DNA from: Guadua angustifolia
Lineage: Eukaryota; Streptophyta; Magnoliopsida; Poales; Poaceae
Assembly: GCA_036346375.1 (NCBI GenBank)
Contig: CM070520.1
Span: 45,279,854-45,343,853, forward strand
Direction: 5' to 3'
Length of the DNA stretch: 64,000 bases
The stretch's first letter is position 1. Every line of letters begins with the position of its first letter. Both the position numbers and the translations under genes were made by a program. Below are positions 10,891 to 22,671 of the stretch, piece by piece. Below the pieces are notes generated by a model. That model saw only the letters and a list, made by a program, of their open reading frames with translations, made no database searches and was not told where the DNA came from.

Positions 10891-12755
10891 TGAAAGACCA
10901 TGTGGAGGTCTATACCTGTGTGATGAGTAATTAACTAGAGTTGGACTTGGTAGCAGTGTATTTGTTTCATCGGACCCAAGACTATTGCTCTTTTCTTAAG
11001 TCCGGCCCACTTTAGTCAAAATCCCATTCTCACGGACCATCCTTGTTCTTCCAAAAATTTAGTCCGGCGCTGCAAACCACTCAGACAATCATCAAACTGA
11101 GCACATTCCATTCACGCCGGACCTTTCCTTTTTAGTCTGGCACTGCAAACAATCATCAAACCGAGTACATTCCATTCACACCGGACCTTTCCTTTTTAGT
11201 CCGGCGTTGTAAACAAACATCAAACCAATTGCATTCCATTCACGCCGGACCTTTCCTTTTTTGTCCGGCGTTGCAAACAAACATCAAACCAATTGCATTC
11301 CATTCACGACGGACCAAGTTTGCCTGCTTAAAAATTTAGTCTGGCTCAAGCTAAAATCAGCAATCTGGACTTTGGTTTCTTTCGGTGCTACCTGCCTGGG
11401 GGCGGTAGCACCAGATCTTTTGAGCTTGTTTAAGCTTGATTAATGTTTTTGAGATAATCATTGAATATCTTTGTGGGCATTGCTGTGTGAAAAGTTTTCT
11501 TTGTCTTTGATGGTTGCAGGACGACGATGCTAGGTCATGGAGAGGCGGAGGATGACCGGGACTAGGCGAGGAGCGTCGGAGGTCAAGACGGTCGAGAGAT
11601 CGCCGGAAGATGACCGGAGACAAAGTCCGGGCAAGCCAAGAAGGCAAGGAAAGGAGGATAAACTAGCTAGATGCTGCACGGATCAATGAGGACCGTCGGA
11701 ACGCGGTCTAGTTGATAGGATTAGCGGGTCTAGTAGTATGCTTTGAAAACCGTGCAAGAAAACCCTTGTTGGTGAGGGTTTAATATTTCCCCTTGCATGG
11801 CTATGTGAGTGGGCTTATCCTAGCCCTCAGATGAGAACTCTAGGGTTGAGGGCTGCATCTAAGGGTGGTAGGTGGCCTAAGAGTAGTATAAATAGGAGTG
11901 GAAGGGTTGCCTCCCCCCAACATGAAAGGTTTTAGAGGTTTTTGAGTACTCCTTTGAGCTTTGCCCACTTGAAGTGTGCTTTGTAAACCTCCCTTCTAGA
12001 AATATAAGTTTCCACTGAAAGATTTCAATTCTTGCAATTTACTTTACGCATTTACTTTCATGCAATTTACATTACGCAAGTTGGATTTGCCTCCCCTCCT
12101 TCTACATGCTTACGATTCTTATGCTTAGGACGATGATCGATGGATGAATCCACTCTTGGATCATATCCCGTTCATCTAGGCAATCCATTCGTTCTTTGCA
12201 TTCTTGAGTGGATGATCTTGTGTTTTTGAGGTTGTGTGAGTTTTTCTTTGTGTTTTGCTTGCTGTGACTTGTGGGAAGGTATTCAAGATCACTTTGATCA
12301 TCAAGATCCCACGAGTAAACCTTGAATCAATTTCTTCAAGTTTCTTCACAAACTTGGTGTGTTCTTCCTTCCCGTGTAAAAAGGTCAGAACTTTGACGAC
12401 AATCCCTATGATTGGTTGGTGAAACAAGTTCCTGACATCCCTAGGATCACATCTACCAAGTTTAGTGAAGTTTTGTCTAGCCGATCAAAAGATTCATCGA
12501 TTTTTGTTTTGGGTCGAAATGAGTGTTGAACTATTCTTGAAGTGTTCTTGACCGGTGCTACCATCCATCGGGCGGTACTCTTGAGTCGCTTGATGCTACC
12601 AGAAATACAAGTGTAGCACTAGCTTTGCTGAACAAATATCTCATTTCGTGTTTTCTTTGGGTGTTTCCTTTGTAAGCTTGTTTGGAGTACTTTGAGTGGG
12701 GAAAAATTTTATTACGACCATCCACCCCCCCCTCATTCGCCATCTCGATCCTTCA
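10891..12755 (+). repeat. Element B 5' LTR
   Basis: It starts TGAAAGACCATG and ends CGATCCTTCA directly before the primer site. It matches the solo LTR at 37,981-39,630 over most of its length and the fragment ending at 54,236. A TATA-like box (TATAAATAG, about 11,889) precedes the likely transcript start; the same box is in the solo copy near 38,613. It contains a 64-bp minisatellite missing from the solo copy. Confidence 0.88.
11041..11320. repeat. 64-bp minisatellite in element B 5' LTR
   Basis: The word CATTCCATTCA recurs at about 11,104, 11,168, 11,232 and 11,296, an exact spacing of 64 bp, with the linked word CCGGACCTTTCC and a 'GTCCGGCG...GCAAAC' segment in each unit. There are about four units plus a partial one. 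The solo LTR of the same family (37,981 on) has no such array in its U3. Confidence 0.9.
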
Positions 12756-12757
12756 AT

Positions 12758-12770
12758 TGGTATCAGAGCC
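12758..12770 (+). other. Element B primer-binding site (initiator Met tRNA)
   Basis: TGGTATCAGAGCC lies two bases after the LTR end (CTTCA, 12,755). It gives the plus orientation and the inner LTR boundary of B. Confidence 0.92.
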
Positions 12771-12805
12771 GGTTTTGCTCTTCCATAGATCTTGACCGGT
12801 CTTAA

Positions 12806-12980
12806 GAGCCATTGCGACAGACAAGTATTCCACCAAGTCTCCTATTGTTTGCGGTGTTGATTTTCCTTTTTGGAAGTCGAGGATGGAGTCATACATCACT
12901 GCCTAGGGCTTCCTAATTTAGCAAAAGGTGAAGCTTTCGTATGACGTTCTTGCCGATGAACACGTCATGGCCGGAAATAT
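12806..12980 (+). pseudogene. Element B gag, N-terminal fragment
   Basis: The translation contains YSTKSPIVCGVDFPFWKSRM, then MESYITA, stop, GFLI, stop, QKVKLSYDVLADEH. The F-x-FWKSRMESYI pattern is the typical start of copia Gag proteins and resembles the start of C gag at 26,416 (FWKAKMEAYI). Two stops interrupt it and it ends where C is inserted at 12,981. The central part of this gag is missing from the window; only a short later piece is found at 37,812. Confidence 0.7.
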
Positions 12981-14522
12981 TGTGAAATCATGTGCTGAAA
13001 AATTGGATGAGTAATGAAATTGGCATTGCAAAGTGGTTGTGATTATGACATGTGTGGTGCTTGTGCATATGCTGGTGATAGCATGATGATGGTTTTGCTT
13101 GATGCAACGTGCTCGTGTGAGTGGTTGCATGGATTGACTCTGAGTCAAGTCGTGGACTTATGCTCGGATTTGTTTGATATGCTGGTGATAGCATGATGAT
13201 GGTTTTGCTTGATGCAACGCACTCGTGTGAGTGGTTGCATGGATTGACTTTGAGTCAAGTCATGGACTTGTGCTCGGATTTGTTTCTTGTTTATTCATGT
13301 GCAAGTGTTGCTCGAGGACGAATGTGGTCGATGACGGGACCGGAACTAGGTTCATGGAGGAAACTGAGATTCGGGACTAGGTTCAGGGAGGAATCGATGT
13401 CTTGGTGGTCGAGAATGTCATGCGGAACGTTTGAGCTAGAGAACATGCACATGAAGGCTGGTTAGTCACGTAATTACAACATGTGGGCTGTACATGCGTG
13501 CAAGAGTTGTTTTTGGCCATGTTGGGCCAGGTTGAGATGTATACGAACTCTTTCCATGTGGGAAGTGGAGTTGTATTCAATCTCGTTATATTTGCTCTGT
13601 ATAAATAGGGGGAGGTGTCTCCTGTTTATATAGAGAGCTAGGTTTTAAGGTTGTACTCTTTTGTTTGGAGTACTGTTAGACAAAAATAAAATATCTTTCT
13701 TACGACTCGAGCATCCTGTGCATTGCGGCGAGGGCTTTTCGGCGTCTGGGTTTTAAGTCGCTGATTGCTTCCGACGTTATGGCTGCATGCAACTGCAAGC
13801 TTTAGCACCTTGAGGCTCCCTGGCTACTAGAAGTGTTTCACGTGCACACAAGAAGACATGCGCTAATTTGGTCCGTTGTTGATTTGCGTTTTTCCGTCAT
13901 TTGTTACTTCAATCATCTTGGAAAGGTAATATCTCTTGATCCATAGATCCGATTGATTGATTCTTATTGGGTTAGATTTGTAATTGAATCTAGTTTTTAC
14001 AGTTAAAATTTCACATCAATCCAACGGTGGGATCGTCAGTTAATCTTGATTGAGTTTGGTCCGTCATTGTTAGATCGCAAATTATTTCAGTCAATTTGTG
14101 AAGGTCATAACTTTAGATCCGTAAATCCGATCAACCTTATTCTTTTTGTGTTAGCTGTAGAATTGAGTCTAGTTTCTTTAGTTAAAATTTCACATCAATC
14201 CAACGGTGGGATCTCTATGAATTTTTATTTTTGTAAACTAGTCACTAGTCTGCTCCTTTGATCCTTGTTGATGCTTTGGTCGCCAAGTGCTCTCTTGGTC
14301 GCCCAAACGCTATCTTGATCACTTGGTGTTCTCTTGGTGCGCCCAGAACCCAGTCTCTTGGTCTCTAACTTCATAAACTGGTCTCTCAACTGTGTGAACT
14401 GGTCTCCCGACTGTTTACCATCTGCATAAACTTGTTTTCAAGCAATTTGAGTTTCAATTGGGGTGTTTCAAAAATCATCAAAAATTTGATTTTAGCTTCA
14501 GCCGCAATCATTCACCCCCCTC
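12981..14522 (+). repeat. Element C 5' LTR, first part
   Basis: This matches the 3' LTR at 36,423-37,785, including TATAAATAGGGGGAGGTGTCTCC near 13,600 (TATA box; same near 36,928). It carries an extra 110-bp tandem duplication. It breaks off in a run of C (CATTCACCCCCCTC) where E begins, and resumes at 26,324. Confidence 0.88.
13069..13288. repeat. 110-bp tandem duplication in element C 5' LTR
   Basis: The block beginning ATGCTGGTGATAGCATGATG at 13,069 is repeated at 13,179, a 110-bp period, with only a few differences. The 3' LTR (36,510 on) has a single copy, so the duplication is private to this LTR. Confidence 0.92.
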
Positions 14523-15615
14523 TGGCCCCTCTTTGCGCGTACCCTCTCCACCGCTAAAAGCATGTGGCCCACGTGTGCGATCTGGGCGGCGGTGGCGAAA
14601 GCATGCCACGCCGCCGGCGTTGGTCACGTGGCGTTGAGCGGCGAGTGGCGAGGCATACTTTCGCTTCGGCGCCCGCAAGCACGTGGCGGCACAGCAGCAG
14701 CAGCGAAAGCACGCCCGCGGGCGAGTGCGGTCCGCGTAGCGTTGAGCGGCGGTGGGCGAGGCGCCCTTCTGCGCTGGCGCCCGATCCGTGGCGGCTTGGC
14801 GGGTAGGTGGCGAGCACACCTTGCCGCCGCGCCGGTCACGTGGCGTCGCGAAGCGGCAGTGGCGAGCGCCTTGCTTTCGCCCGGTGCCTAGCCCACATGG
14901 CGGCTTAGCGAAGCGGTGGGCGAAACACGCCTACCCGCCCGAATGCGGTCCATGTGGCGTCTTGGGTGGCGGCGGCGAGGCATACTGCCGCCCGCCCAAG
15001 GCAAAAAAGATGGTGCGAGGTTCCTTCCCTTCGAAGCCTCCTTCCCCTATCGTCTGCGTGCGGTGGTCGTATCTTCATGTCGAGTTTGTTGATTGCGAGG
15101 AATTACAACTGCGGGGCCAATCCTCTGGCGCTTTGTCACCTACCCGTCATGAGAGAGGTCCCATCGGTGAAGCCATGCGTCGGCATTTAATGAAATTTGA
15201 AGGCAGGGAGGCCACGGGAAGGTAATAAATGTGTATAGATCGGCATGATGACCCCCTTTTACCTTCCCCCATTGCTTTGGCCTATATAAGGGCACTTTCG
15301 GGTGCATGGGGAAAGAGGAAGTCGAGGGACGGAGAACCAAGAGTTCAAGCAATAGAGTCTAAGGAAGAACTTGTAGTCCCTAAGCTCTGTACTTGCTAAA
15401 AACACTCTACATAAAATCCAGCGAGAGAAGTAAAGTACATTACCACGAGCAAGGGGGCTGAACACAGGTAAAAATCTGTGTGTCATCCTAGTTCAAAAAT
15501 GCCAAACTCCTTCGTGTGGGAGTCTGAGGTTTCCACAGTTGGGGTTTGCCCCGTAAGAGCGCCCTCCCCTATCGAACAAAACCCGATCGTAGACTAGGGC
15601 CTGCTCAGTGGAATC
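14523..15615 (+). repeat. Element E 5' LTR
   Basis: This corresponds to 25,138-26,323 and shares the end blocks CATCCTAGTTCAAAAATGCC and GACTAGGGC...CAGTGGAATC. A TATA-like box (CTATATAAGGGCAC) lies at about 15,282. The first half is a GC-rich minisatellite (separate entry). A purely GC-rich start and several small indels distinguish it from the 3' copy. Confidence 0.82.
14571..15000. repeat. GC-rich 50-58 bp minisatellite in E 5' LTR (about 8 units)
   Basis: Units start with variants of CACGTGGCG (near 14,571, 14,627, 14,682, 14,727, 14,785, 14,835, 14,894 and 14,949), followed by GGCGGTGGCGAG-like words. The CACGTG core resembles a plant G-box. The 3' LTR has about ten units (25,192-25,700). 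Confidence 0.8.
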
Positions 15616-15640
15616 TGGCCGGCAGGCGCTAGGTAGGGGG
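15616..15640 (+). other. Element E probable primer-binding site
   Basis: TGGCCGGCAGGCGCTAGGTA followed by GGGGG immediately follows the LTR end. It resembles the TGGCGCGCCAGGTAGGGGG site of grass Tat elements with small insertions. The match is imperfect. Confidence 0.5.
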
Positions 15641-15720
15641 CTAGTGGTTGGTTTTCCCGGCTAACTCCCCGGTAAACTTTGGTGTTCTTTGTTCAAAGGC
15701 AAGCCCGCACATCTGAAATG

Positions 15721-17000
15721 GCGGATTCTCAACATGAAGGAGGCGGGGTGTCGCGTCGCCCGAGCAAGTCCCATTGTCTCACGGTCGAGGGATCGTCTCA
15801 CCCCGCCCAGCCGAGGTGGCGTTGTTCCCATAGGCGGACGGGCACCTGTGCGGCAAGCCCAGCCAGCCATGGGGCGGCCCTCTGCCCAAAATCTGCCTGT
15901 GATTCGTCTCCTCTTGGACCACCCTCGGTGGAACTCGTAGAGAACACCCGTCCACTCGTGGGCTGCGGGACATCGCCAACCTAGTGGATCTTGACCCAAC
16001 CGGTGGGAGCCCTCGACGGCGGGTACCATCGGTCGCTTCCGCTTTGGAGTGCGTGTGGGTGCACTCGAGCGTCTAGCCGCTAGCGAAAGGTTCTAGCCAG
16101 GCGGGCCGGAGCCAAAGGAAGGGTGCGCGCGGTGATGGTCCCGATTCCGCAAGGAACCGTGGGGACCTCCGGTCGCACCTAGATGAAAGCCATGGCCGTG
16201 CGATGATGACCTCCGTGGTGCGCTGCTAGAGTCATTCGGCCTAGAACCTGGCATGGCGGGAAGTGGATAGCTTCTGATGGTGAGAGCCCTTCCCATGGCC
16301 CTCGCCCTCGGGCCAAGGAGGAGATTCACTCCTCCGATTCTGTCGGAAGCCAAGCCCTGCACTCCCGGGGACGATCTCCGGACCAGGCCTCCGGTGACCG
16401 GCTGGGCTCCCTCTACGGCGTCGGGTGCCAAGCCTTCTCTAGCTTGACCTCTGCTGCGTGGCGTGGCCGTGGGTTTCGCGGCGTCCATCAAAAATCTGCG
16501 ACACCACCAACCGGAGGTTCCTCCAGTTACTAGCTTGATGGTGCGAGCAGGTGGCGGGTTTGAAAGATCATAGCCAACTACCTTCCAGCGGCCTTGGCGG
16601 GCTCTGCGCTCTTGGTGTTGAACCTCCCAAGTCGGTGCACTCGTGGGAGGTTGTCTGACATCTTCGTTGCCAACTTTCAAGGTTCTTTTTACTGTAGGCG
16701 TGGAGGCGACCTTCACGCATACGGAGGCGGAAGAAGAGTCGTTCGCGACTTCATCGGCGGTTTGCTACTTTGCAACACGATCCCCACATTTGGAGCGGTC
16801 GGTGCGTCATCGCCTTCGGGCGTGCGCAGCCGCAAGATGAAAGAGAAGATGGCCACCGACCCATACCATCGGCACCACCTCGAGCTCTTTTCCCTCGCAC
16901 ACAAGTGTCTTGGCAGACACACGTCAAACAAGGGGCGACATCGGCCCCAAAAGTTAACCAAAAGCAAGAACCGGTAGGGACCTCGAAGGGTTCGACAAGC
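15721..17000 (+). pseudogene. Element E gag, degenerate
   Basis: A start at 15,721 (MADSQHEGG) is in the right place after the primer site. The gag core is recognisable in shifting frames at about 16,680-16,940, where GVRSRKMKEKMATDP and LELFSLAHKC match the conserved end of the Tat gag domain (G-V-R-S-R-K-M-x-E-K-M-A-T-D and ELFSLADKCA). Preceding it are DLHAY and RDFIG, matching the D-L-(W/H) and SLRDFIRRF part. No frame is open across the domain, so the gene is dead. 17,000-17,700 gives no recognisable domain. Confidence 0.6.
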
Positions 17001-17700
17001 TAAGCCTGAGCCTTGGCGAGAGAGACAGGCGGGTCTTGGCATGGCCCAGCGAAACGATGACCCAGCCGCATAAAAGCGCAACCGCCCGTGACCGGCGAGC
17101 GATCGCCGTGATCGGCGTGATGACCGCCCGTGGCCGCGCGATGGCCGTCGCGGTAGTAAAACAACGCCCGCGAGCAAAGGAGGCGAGCCCTCGCCCAATC
17201 CACGAACCAATACCCATGACCTCGGCCGGTGTATCGGTGTCGTGAACAAATGGTGGAGCAATGGCTCAGGCGCCGCCCGATGATGATAAGGGCGAGATCT
17301 GCTTGGCGTTCTTCGTGGCGGATCCTGCTGGCGTACATCCATGGTGGCTCGTCCACCTTTTCCTCAACGCGGCGTACAAGCGGTGAAGAAGTGTGCACCA
17401 CGGCGTCGGGCTGGGCGGCGGTCGGATCTTTGAAGTGGTGGGAGAAGCGATCACTTTCGATCAAGCGACCACCACAGCACCACCGACCTAGGGCATCTCC
17501 GTCGTGGTGTCACACATGATCCGGAATGTGCGGTAGGCGTGTGCTGGTGGGCGGAGGAGTAACATCAACCTCTGTCCTCCACGGCCTTCATGGCGCCGAG
17601 ATCCATGGCGGGATCTGCGCCCTGCTTTGCCTTTCTTGAGGTGGCCGGGCGGGTTCCCCACAGGGGCAGGTGTGCCTCCGGTCACCTTGAGGATGAAGAC

Positions 17701-18100
17701 AACTACCGCAGAGATGGTGGAATTTGAGGTCGTGGTTTACGACCTCCCCTACAATGCCTACGCAGCCGGCCGGCGTTGGTCATGTTCATGGCGGCAACCC
17801 ACTATGCCTACATGATGGTGAAGATCCCGGGGCCACGCGGCCCCATTGTGATCCAGGTGGATAGGTCCGAGGCCCTGCGCTGCCACAAACAGGCGTAGGA
17901 TCTGGCTGGCGTCACCTGCGTCGGGCGTGCTGATGCCACCTCCTCGGGAGCCCCTCAGGCCCGGACCCACGCCTCACCTGGCTCTATCGGTGAGGTTAAG
18001 GTGGTCGCCTTGAGTGAGGGCAAACCCCGGAAGACCGTCAACATTGGCGCTAACCTCAACGCCAAATAGGAAGACGCGCTTGTCACCTTCCTCGATCTAA
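17701..18100 (+). pseudogene. Element E protease C-terminal part and linker
   Basis: Two frames together give VEFEVVVYDLPYNA (about 17,719), then PALVMFMAATHYAYMMVKIP and GPIVIQVDRSEALRCHKQA, ending at a TAG near 17,895 and continuing with DLAGVTCVGRADATSSGAP. This is the conserved segment of Tat polyproteins after the protease active site (D-x-P-Y-N-A-I-L-G-R-P) that leads into reverse transcriptase. The I-L-G-R-P part is scrambled and one frameshift lies inside. Confidence 0.55.
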
Positions 18101-18254
18101 TTTAAGCGTGTTTGCACGGCAACCGTCCGATATATTGGGGTCCCCAATGTCGAGCACCGATTAGTCACGCTCGAGTGCGCCCGTCGTGAAGGTCGAGGCG
18201 AGCACTGGCGGCAAACGCCATTCGGGAGGAGGTAGAAATTTGATGGCCTTGAGG

Positions 18255-19550
18255 ATAATCGAAGTCTCTCACCACGAGTGGCTTGCCAACCCTGTCCCTC
18301 GTCAAGAAGTCCAGGGAGATGGCGCATGTGTGTCGACTTCACCAACCTCAACAAAGCTTTGCCGAAGGATCCATACCCCTATGCATGAGTCGACCTCATT
18401 GTTGACTCCGCGGTAGATCTTGCTGCCGTGCTTTTTGGATCGTACTCGGGTACCACCAGATTAGCATGGCGCAGGAAGATGAAGAGAAGACTGCTTTTGT
18501 AACCCCTACGGGTGTATATTGTTATGTTAGAATGGCTTTTGGTTTAAAGAATGCCGGTTCCACTTATCAACGTGCCATGCATATCACCTTCCATCCTCAA
18601 ATAGGCCGAAATCTTGAGGTCTATGTTGATGACTTGGTTGTGAAGATTAAAAAGAGTGATGAACTAATCCAAGACCTGGAGGAAACCTTTGCTAACCTCT
18701 GGAAGAATTGTTTGAAGCTCAACCCAGAAAAATGTGTGTTCGGTGTGCCCTCCGGCAAGCTGCTGGGTTTCCTGGTGTCCAACCGAGGAATCGAAGCCAA
18801 TCCAGACAAGATAGCGGCCATCGAGCACATGAAGCCGCCAGTGCGACTCAAGCAAGTCCAGTGCCTGGCCGGTCGCCTGGCCTCCCTAGGGCGGTTCATT
18901 GCCCGGTTGGGAGAGAGAAGCTTGCTCTTGTTCAAGCTGTTGAAAAAGACTAACCACTTCGAGTGGACTGAAGAAGCCCAGAAGGCATTTGAAGATTTGA
19001 AGCAATACCTCACCTCTCCCCCGGTGCTGGTCTCCCCAGTGCAAGGCGAGCCGTTGCTCCTGTACATTGCTACCACTCCTGAGGTGGTGAGCGCTTTGTA
19101 CTAGTTGCTTGGAGGGAAGGTATCCGAGCTTGATCTACTACATCGGCAAGGTGTTACAAGAAGCAGTAAGGCTTCGATACCCGCAAGCCCAGAAGATGCT
19201 GTATGTGGTCCTGGTGGCATCCAGGAAGCTGCGGCACTATTTCTAGGGGTGGGAAATCACCGTGGTCACGGCCTACCCACTACGAGAAATTCTCCACAAC
19301 CGTGAAGCAGAAGGCCGAATTGCCAAATGGTCGATGGGTAGGGGAGTTCAACATCAAATTTGTGCCCTTGCTTGCCATCAAACCAAAAGTTGATGGAGTT
19401 CATCGTTTGAGTGGACTCACCGCCACTCTGAAGGCGATGAAGCGCCCGCCCTTCCCACGGACCTTGTTCTTGACGGTTCATTCAAAAGGCTGGAAAGAAA
19501 TTTGGAGTTGTCTGGTCTCCTTGGCCGGGGACATCCTCGATATGTAGTTA
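18255..19550 (+). pseudogene. Element E reverse transcriptase and RNase H
   Basis: The enzyme copies element RNA into DNA. A damaged start (EVSHHEWLANPV, about 18,262) leads to an open frame of 212 codons (18,466-19,104) containing AFVTPTGVYCYVRMAFGLKN, the catalytic YVDD (about 18,622-18,633), LNPEKCVFGVPSGKLLGFLV and the thumb/connection region up to LLLYIATTPEVVSA. A TAG at 19,102 ends it. RNase H follows in broken frames: RYPQAQKMLYVVLVASRKL (about 19,179) and TAYPLREI (about 19,270), then FNIKFVPLLAIK. The palm motif is intact, but the upstream fingers and the RNase H are frameshifted. Confidence 0.82.
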
Positions 19551-20229
19551 GCCCTCGACTTCAAGGCTACAAACAATATAAATTGAATATGAGGGCACTC
19601 TTGGCCGGGTTGCTTGCTATCGCTTGATTTGGGCATCCAGCGTCTCAAGTCAAGGTGACTCTCGCTAGTCATCAACCAGAGCACGAAAGGAGTTCCATTG
19701 CTCAACCCCACCATGGCGGGCGCATTCGGCGGAGGTCAGGAAAATGGGCGCCACTTTGAAGGATTAGGGTATACTCATATCCTCGACATGACAACCACTG
19801 GCGGATGGCTTTGCGGCTTGCGTCCTCAAGAGCCTTTGTTCCGGTCGGAGTCTTTGAAGAAAGACTATCGCGACCGTCCATCGCCATAACCCGATTCGGG
19901 CGGGGTGATGGTGTCGTTATCGCGACCCTAGTCGGCGGGGGCGATAGTATGGTAAATCCGACCTCTGGCTCGAGAGGGAGGCGGCAGCTGCGCCGCGACC
20001 TCTGATTCGGGGAGGAAGGCAGCACGTTCGCCTGACCCCGAGTTTGGGCGGGAAAGCGGCGGTGCCACCAATGTGGCACCGAAGCCTTCGGCCCGGCGGA
20101 GTGCGGGTGAGCACGAGTGTTACGCAGCGCCGGCGAAGGTCGATGGATGGATCCTATCCTAGCCTTCTGCGTGACCAAGTGATCCTGACGATGATGCCTC
20201 GGTGAGAAGATTGCCGCAAAGGCCAAGTT

Positions 20230-21330
20230 CTATACTCACGGTAGGTGGGGACCTATACTGGGGGAGTAAAGCGGAGTTCTCTTGAAGTGCATCACTCGAA
20301 AGAGGGAGACCTGCTCTCTGATATCCATGGGCGTGTCGGGAGCTATATGTCTAAACGAAGCGCTGAGTCGGCAAAGCGTTTAGCCAAAGTTTTCTTGGCC
20401 TCGCCCTCGAGGATGCTTGCGGTGGTGAGAAATCAAGCTTATCAGTTCTTCGCCCGAGCAAATCCACCAACCGGCCCAAGCTCGCAAACCATCCGCTCTC
20501 TGGCCGTTTGCGATGCGAAATTTGAATATCTGGAGTCCGTTCGCTTGAACCCGCGAGGCTTCACCCACCTCTTAAATCGCCATCGACAAATTCACCAAGT
20601 GGGTTGAAGCGAGCGGTCTTAGCGCCATTACATTTACAGCGCCATCAAGTTCGCAGCGGGATCTTTACCGCTTTGGAGTCATCAACCGCATCATCACGAC
20701 AATGGAACTTCGGTTCACCGGCGTGGCTTTCACGGAGTTACTGCGAGAAATGGGCACCAAAGTATGTTTTGCTTGATGGCCCATCCATGAGTAATGGCCA
20801 GCGAGCGTGCCAGCAGCTAGTCTTTGAAGAGCCTCAAGACAAAACGTTTGATCGGCTCCTGGCGGAAGCGCAAATGGATAGAAGAGCTCCGTGGTCTTTG
20901 TGGTCACTCGTACCACACCTAGTCAGACCCCTTGGTGAGACACCTTTCTTCACGGTGTGCAGGGCGGAAGCCGTTCTCCCCTCCGAGCTGTCGCTCGGTT
21001 CTCCACGCGTCTCGGTGTTTAACGAGGAAGGCCAAGAAGATCTCCGGTGAGAAGAAGTCAACCTCTGGAGGAAGTGCGTGTCGGGCCGCCTGCGTCTGCC
21101 AGTGCCAATGAGCCTCGGCGGTACCACGCCACCAGGTCTCTGAGAACTCTTGGCGATTAGCGACTGGTCTTCTGTGAGTTCGAGCGCATCTTTGGGTTAC
21201 TCATGTCTCCCGATGGGAGGGCCCTTTAAGGTGGTTTTGATATCTCGGCAGGCGGTCCAAGGTTAGCCGAGGGCGGTCAAGCGGCGAATTCCTACAACAT
21301 TGAGTTGTTGCGGAAGTTCTATCCATGAAA
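20230..21330 (+). pseudogene. Element E integrase remnants
   Basis: In broken frames: FTKWVEASGLSAIT (about 20,590), YRFGVINRIITTM (about 20,668; normally I-I-T-D-N-G, so the second catalytic Asp is lost), FTGVAFTELLREMGTKVCFA (about 20,718) and WPIHE. Further on come TPFFTVCRAEAVLPSELSLG (about 20,942) and SPRVSVFNEEGQEDLR, the conserved region after the core, and finally NSYNIELLRKFYP at about 21,290-21,330, which is the usual end of Tat pol. The region 19,600-20,230 upstream, where the zinc domain should be, is not recognisable. Confidence 0.72.
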
Positions 21331-22660
21331 AAAAATTGTAAGTACCCAGCGGTTTGCTGTGGCTAGCCTCGAGGTGAGTTCTTCCCGAGTGGTCGGTATT
21401 CTTGGCTTTTCGATAAAGTTATTGCCTAAAGGCTTTTTCTTTACCTTTGTTGGCTCTTTTGCGCCCTAAGTGGCAATCTCGCATGAATATCATTGGTCCT
21501 GTATATGTTTGCTAATTCCTTAGTAATCCATGGTGACACTCGATTGCACTGTATCGACAAAACCAGAGCGACCAAGAGGTGGAATAAGCGCGGTGCTCAA
21601 GCGGCTTCACCTGCGCCTCGGGTTGGCTCCTGACACCGTTGGTCATCACCATGACATCGTTAGCCTAGTACCCCTCACGAGAACTCTTTGCTTTGACATC
21701 TGACACCGTAGTTCGATCTCCAAAAGGATCACAAGGACTTAGAAATTAAAAGAGGCGGATCGGAGCTTATCTCATGCGAGGACTTGCATCATTTAACCCT
21801 GTCTTTTGAAAAATCCAAAGCATCCTGTGATCGCCTCTGGGCACTTTCGGGTTGAGTTGGCCCATACGCAGAAATTTGGTCGCCGGATCTTGGAAGGTGA
21901 TCGCCCGGATGCTTGAAATTTGGTGCGCCCGGTGTATCGACAAGATAAGTGTTTTACGCCGCGCTTTCCAATCATTTCCTTATGCGTATGTGCTAAGATG
22001 AATCGAGCTCGTGGGATTGTCATGGAACTTAGAAATCAATCGCCCTCATGATACAAAGGAAGGTGCTAAGTGTCAGCGTCCGTAGCGACCAAGTGACCGG
22101 GGTGTAAGTTAAGCCGCAGTACTCAAACAGCTGCTTCGCACACCTCGGGTTGGCTCTGAAGCACCGCTAGTCGTCTCCGTCAGTACGGCCTAAAACGCTT
22201 ACGAAACTTGTTGCCTCGCGGCGCTTCTGTTGCGGCCGCGTTTCGGTGATCATCGAGGTCTAAGTTCGAGAAAATTTGAATCGGCGACAATCTAAGCGTA
22301 AAAACGATGCTAAGACTAGGCTACATCTTACATCTCTGTTAAGCAATGTCATTTACGCCTAAGTCTGTATGACTTGCATGATCTATACTTGTGTTAAGTA
22401 GCAAACCGCATTATAATGTTGGCGGGACTAAGGGAACTCTGCCTAGCCTAGGCGTTCCTCGGGCGTCCCTCAGGCATTCGAGCTAAGCTAAAAGACTGGC
22501 CGCCTAACGATTTAAACCAGCGAATTCGATCATACAAAACAGATAAGCATGCAGGTAACATTAACGAGGAAATATCCATGTTTCTTTGAAATCGCCAGAA
22601 GTGTTCGTGCCGCATAAAAGCAGTCAGCGAAATAAGACAAAAAAAGAACAATAAGGCTGC
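21331..22660. other. Element E spacer after pol, with a diverged internal repeat
   Basis: There is no coding signal. A segment near 21,590-21,650 (CAAGCGGCTTCACCTGCGCCTCGGGTTGGCTCCTG...) is echoed near 22,125-22,175 (CTCGGGTTGGCTCTGAAGCACCG...), about 535 bp apart. The words 'GCGACCAAG' also precede both, suggesting an old direct repeat in this spacer. Tandem repeats after pol are common in this lineage. Confidence 0.5.
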
Positions 22661-22671
22661 TGACCCTTCAC

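Noticed and set aside
11041..11320. CRISPR-like array
   Set aside because: The regular 64-bp units are head-to-tail repeats without unique spacers in plant nuclear DNA; it is a minisatellite.
14508..15225. Several overlapping ORFs on both strands at the start of element E
   Set aside because: They are readings of a GC-rich minisatellite in the LTR; all frames are open by composition.
16093..17342. Minus-strand ORFs of about 207-209 codons in E gag
   Set aside because: They are antisense shadows of the degenerate gag; no domain, and the plus strand shows the gag motifs.
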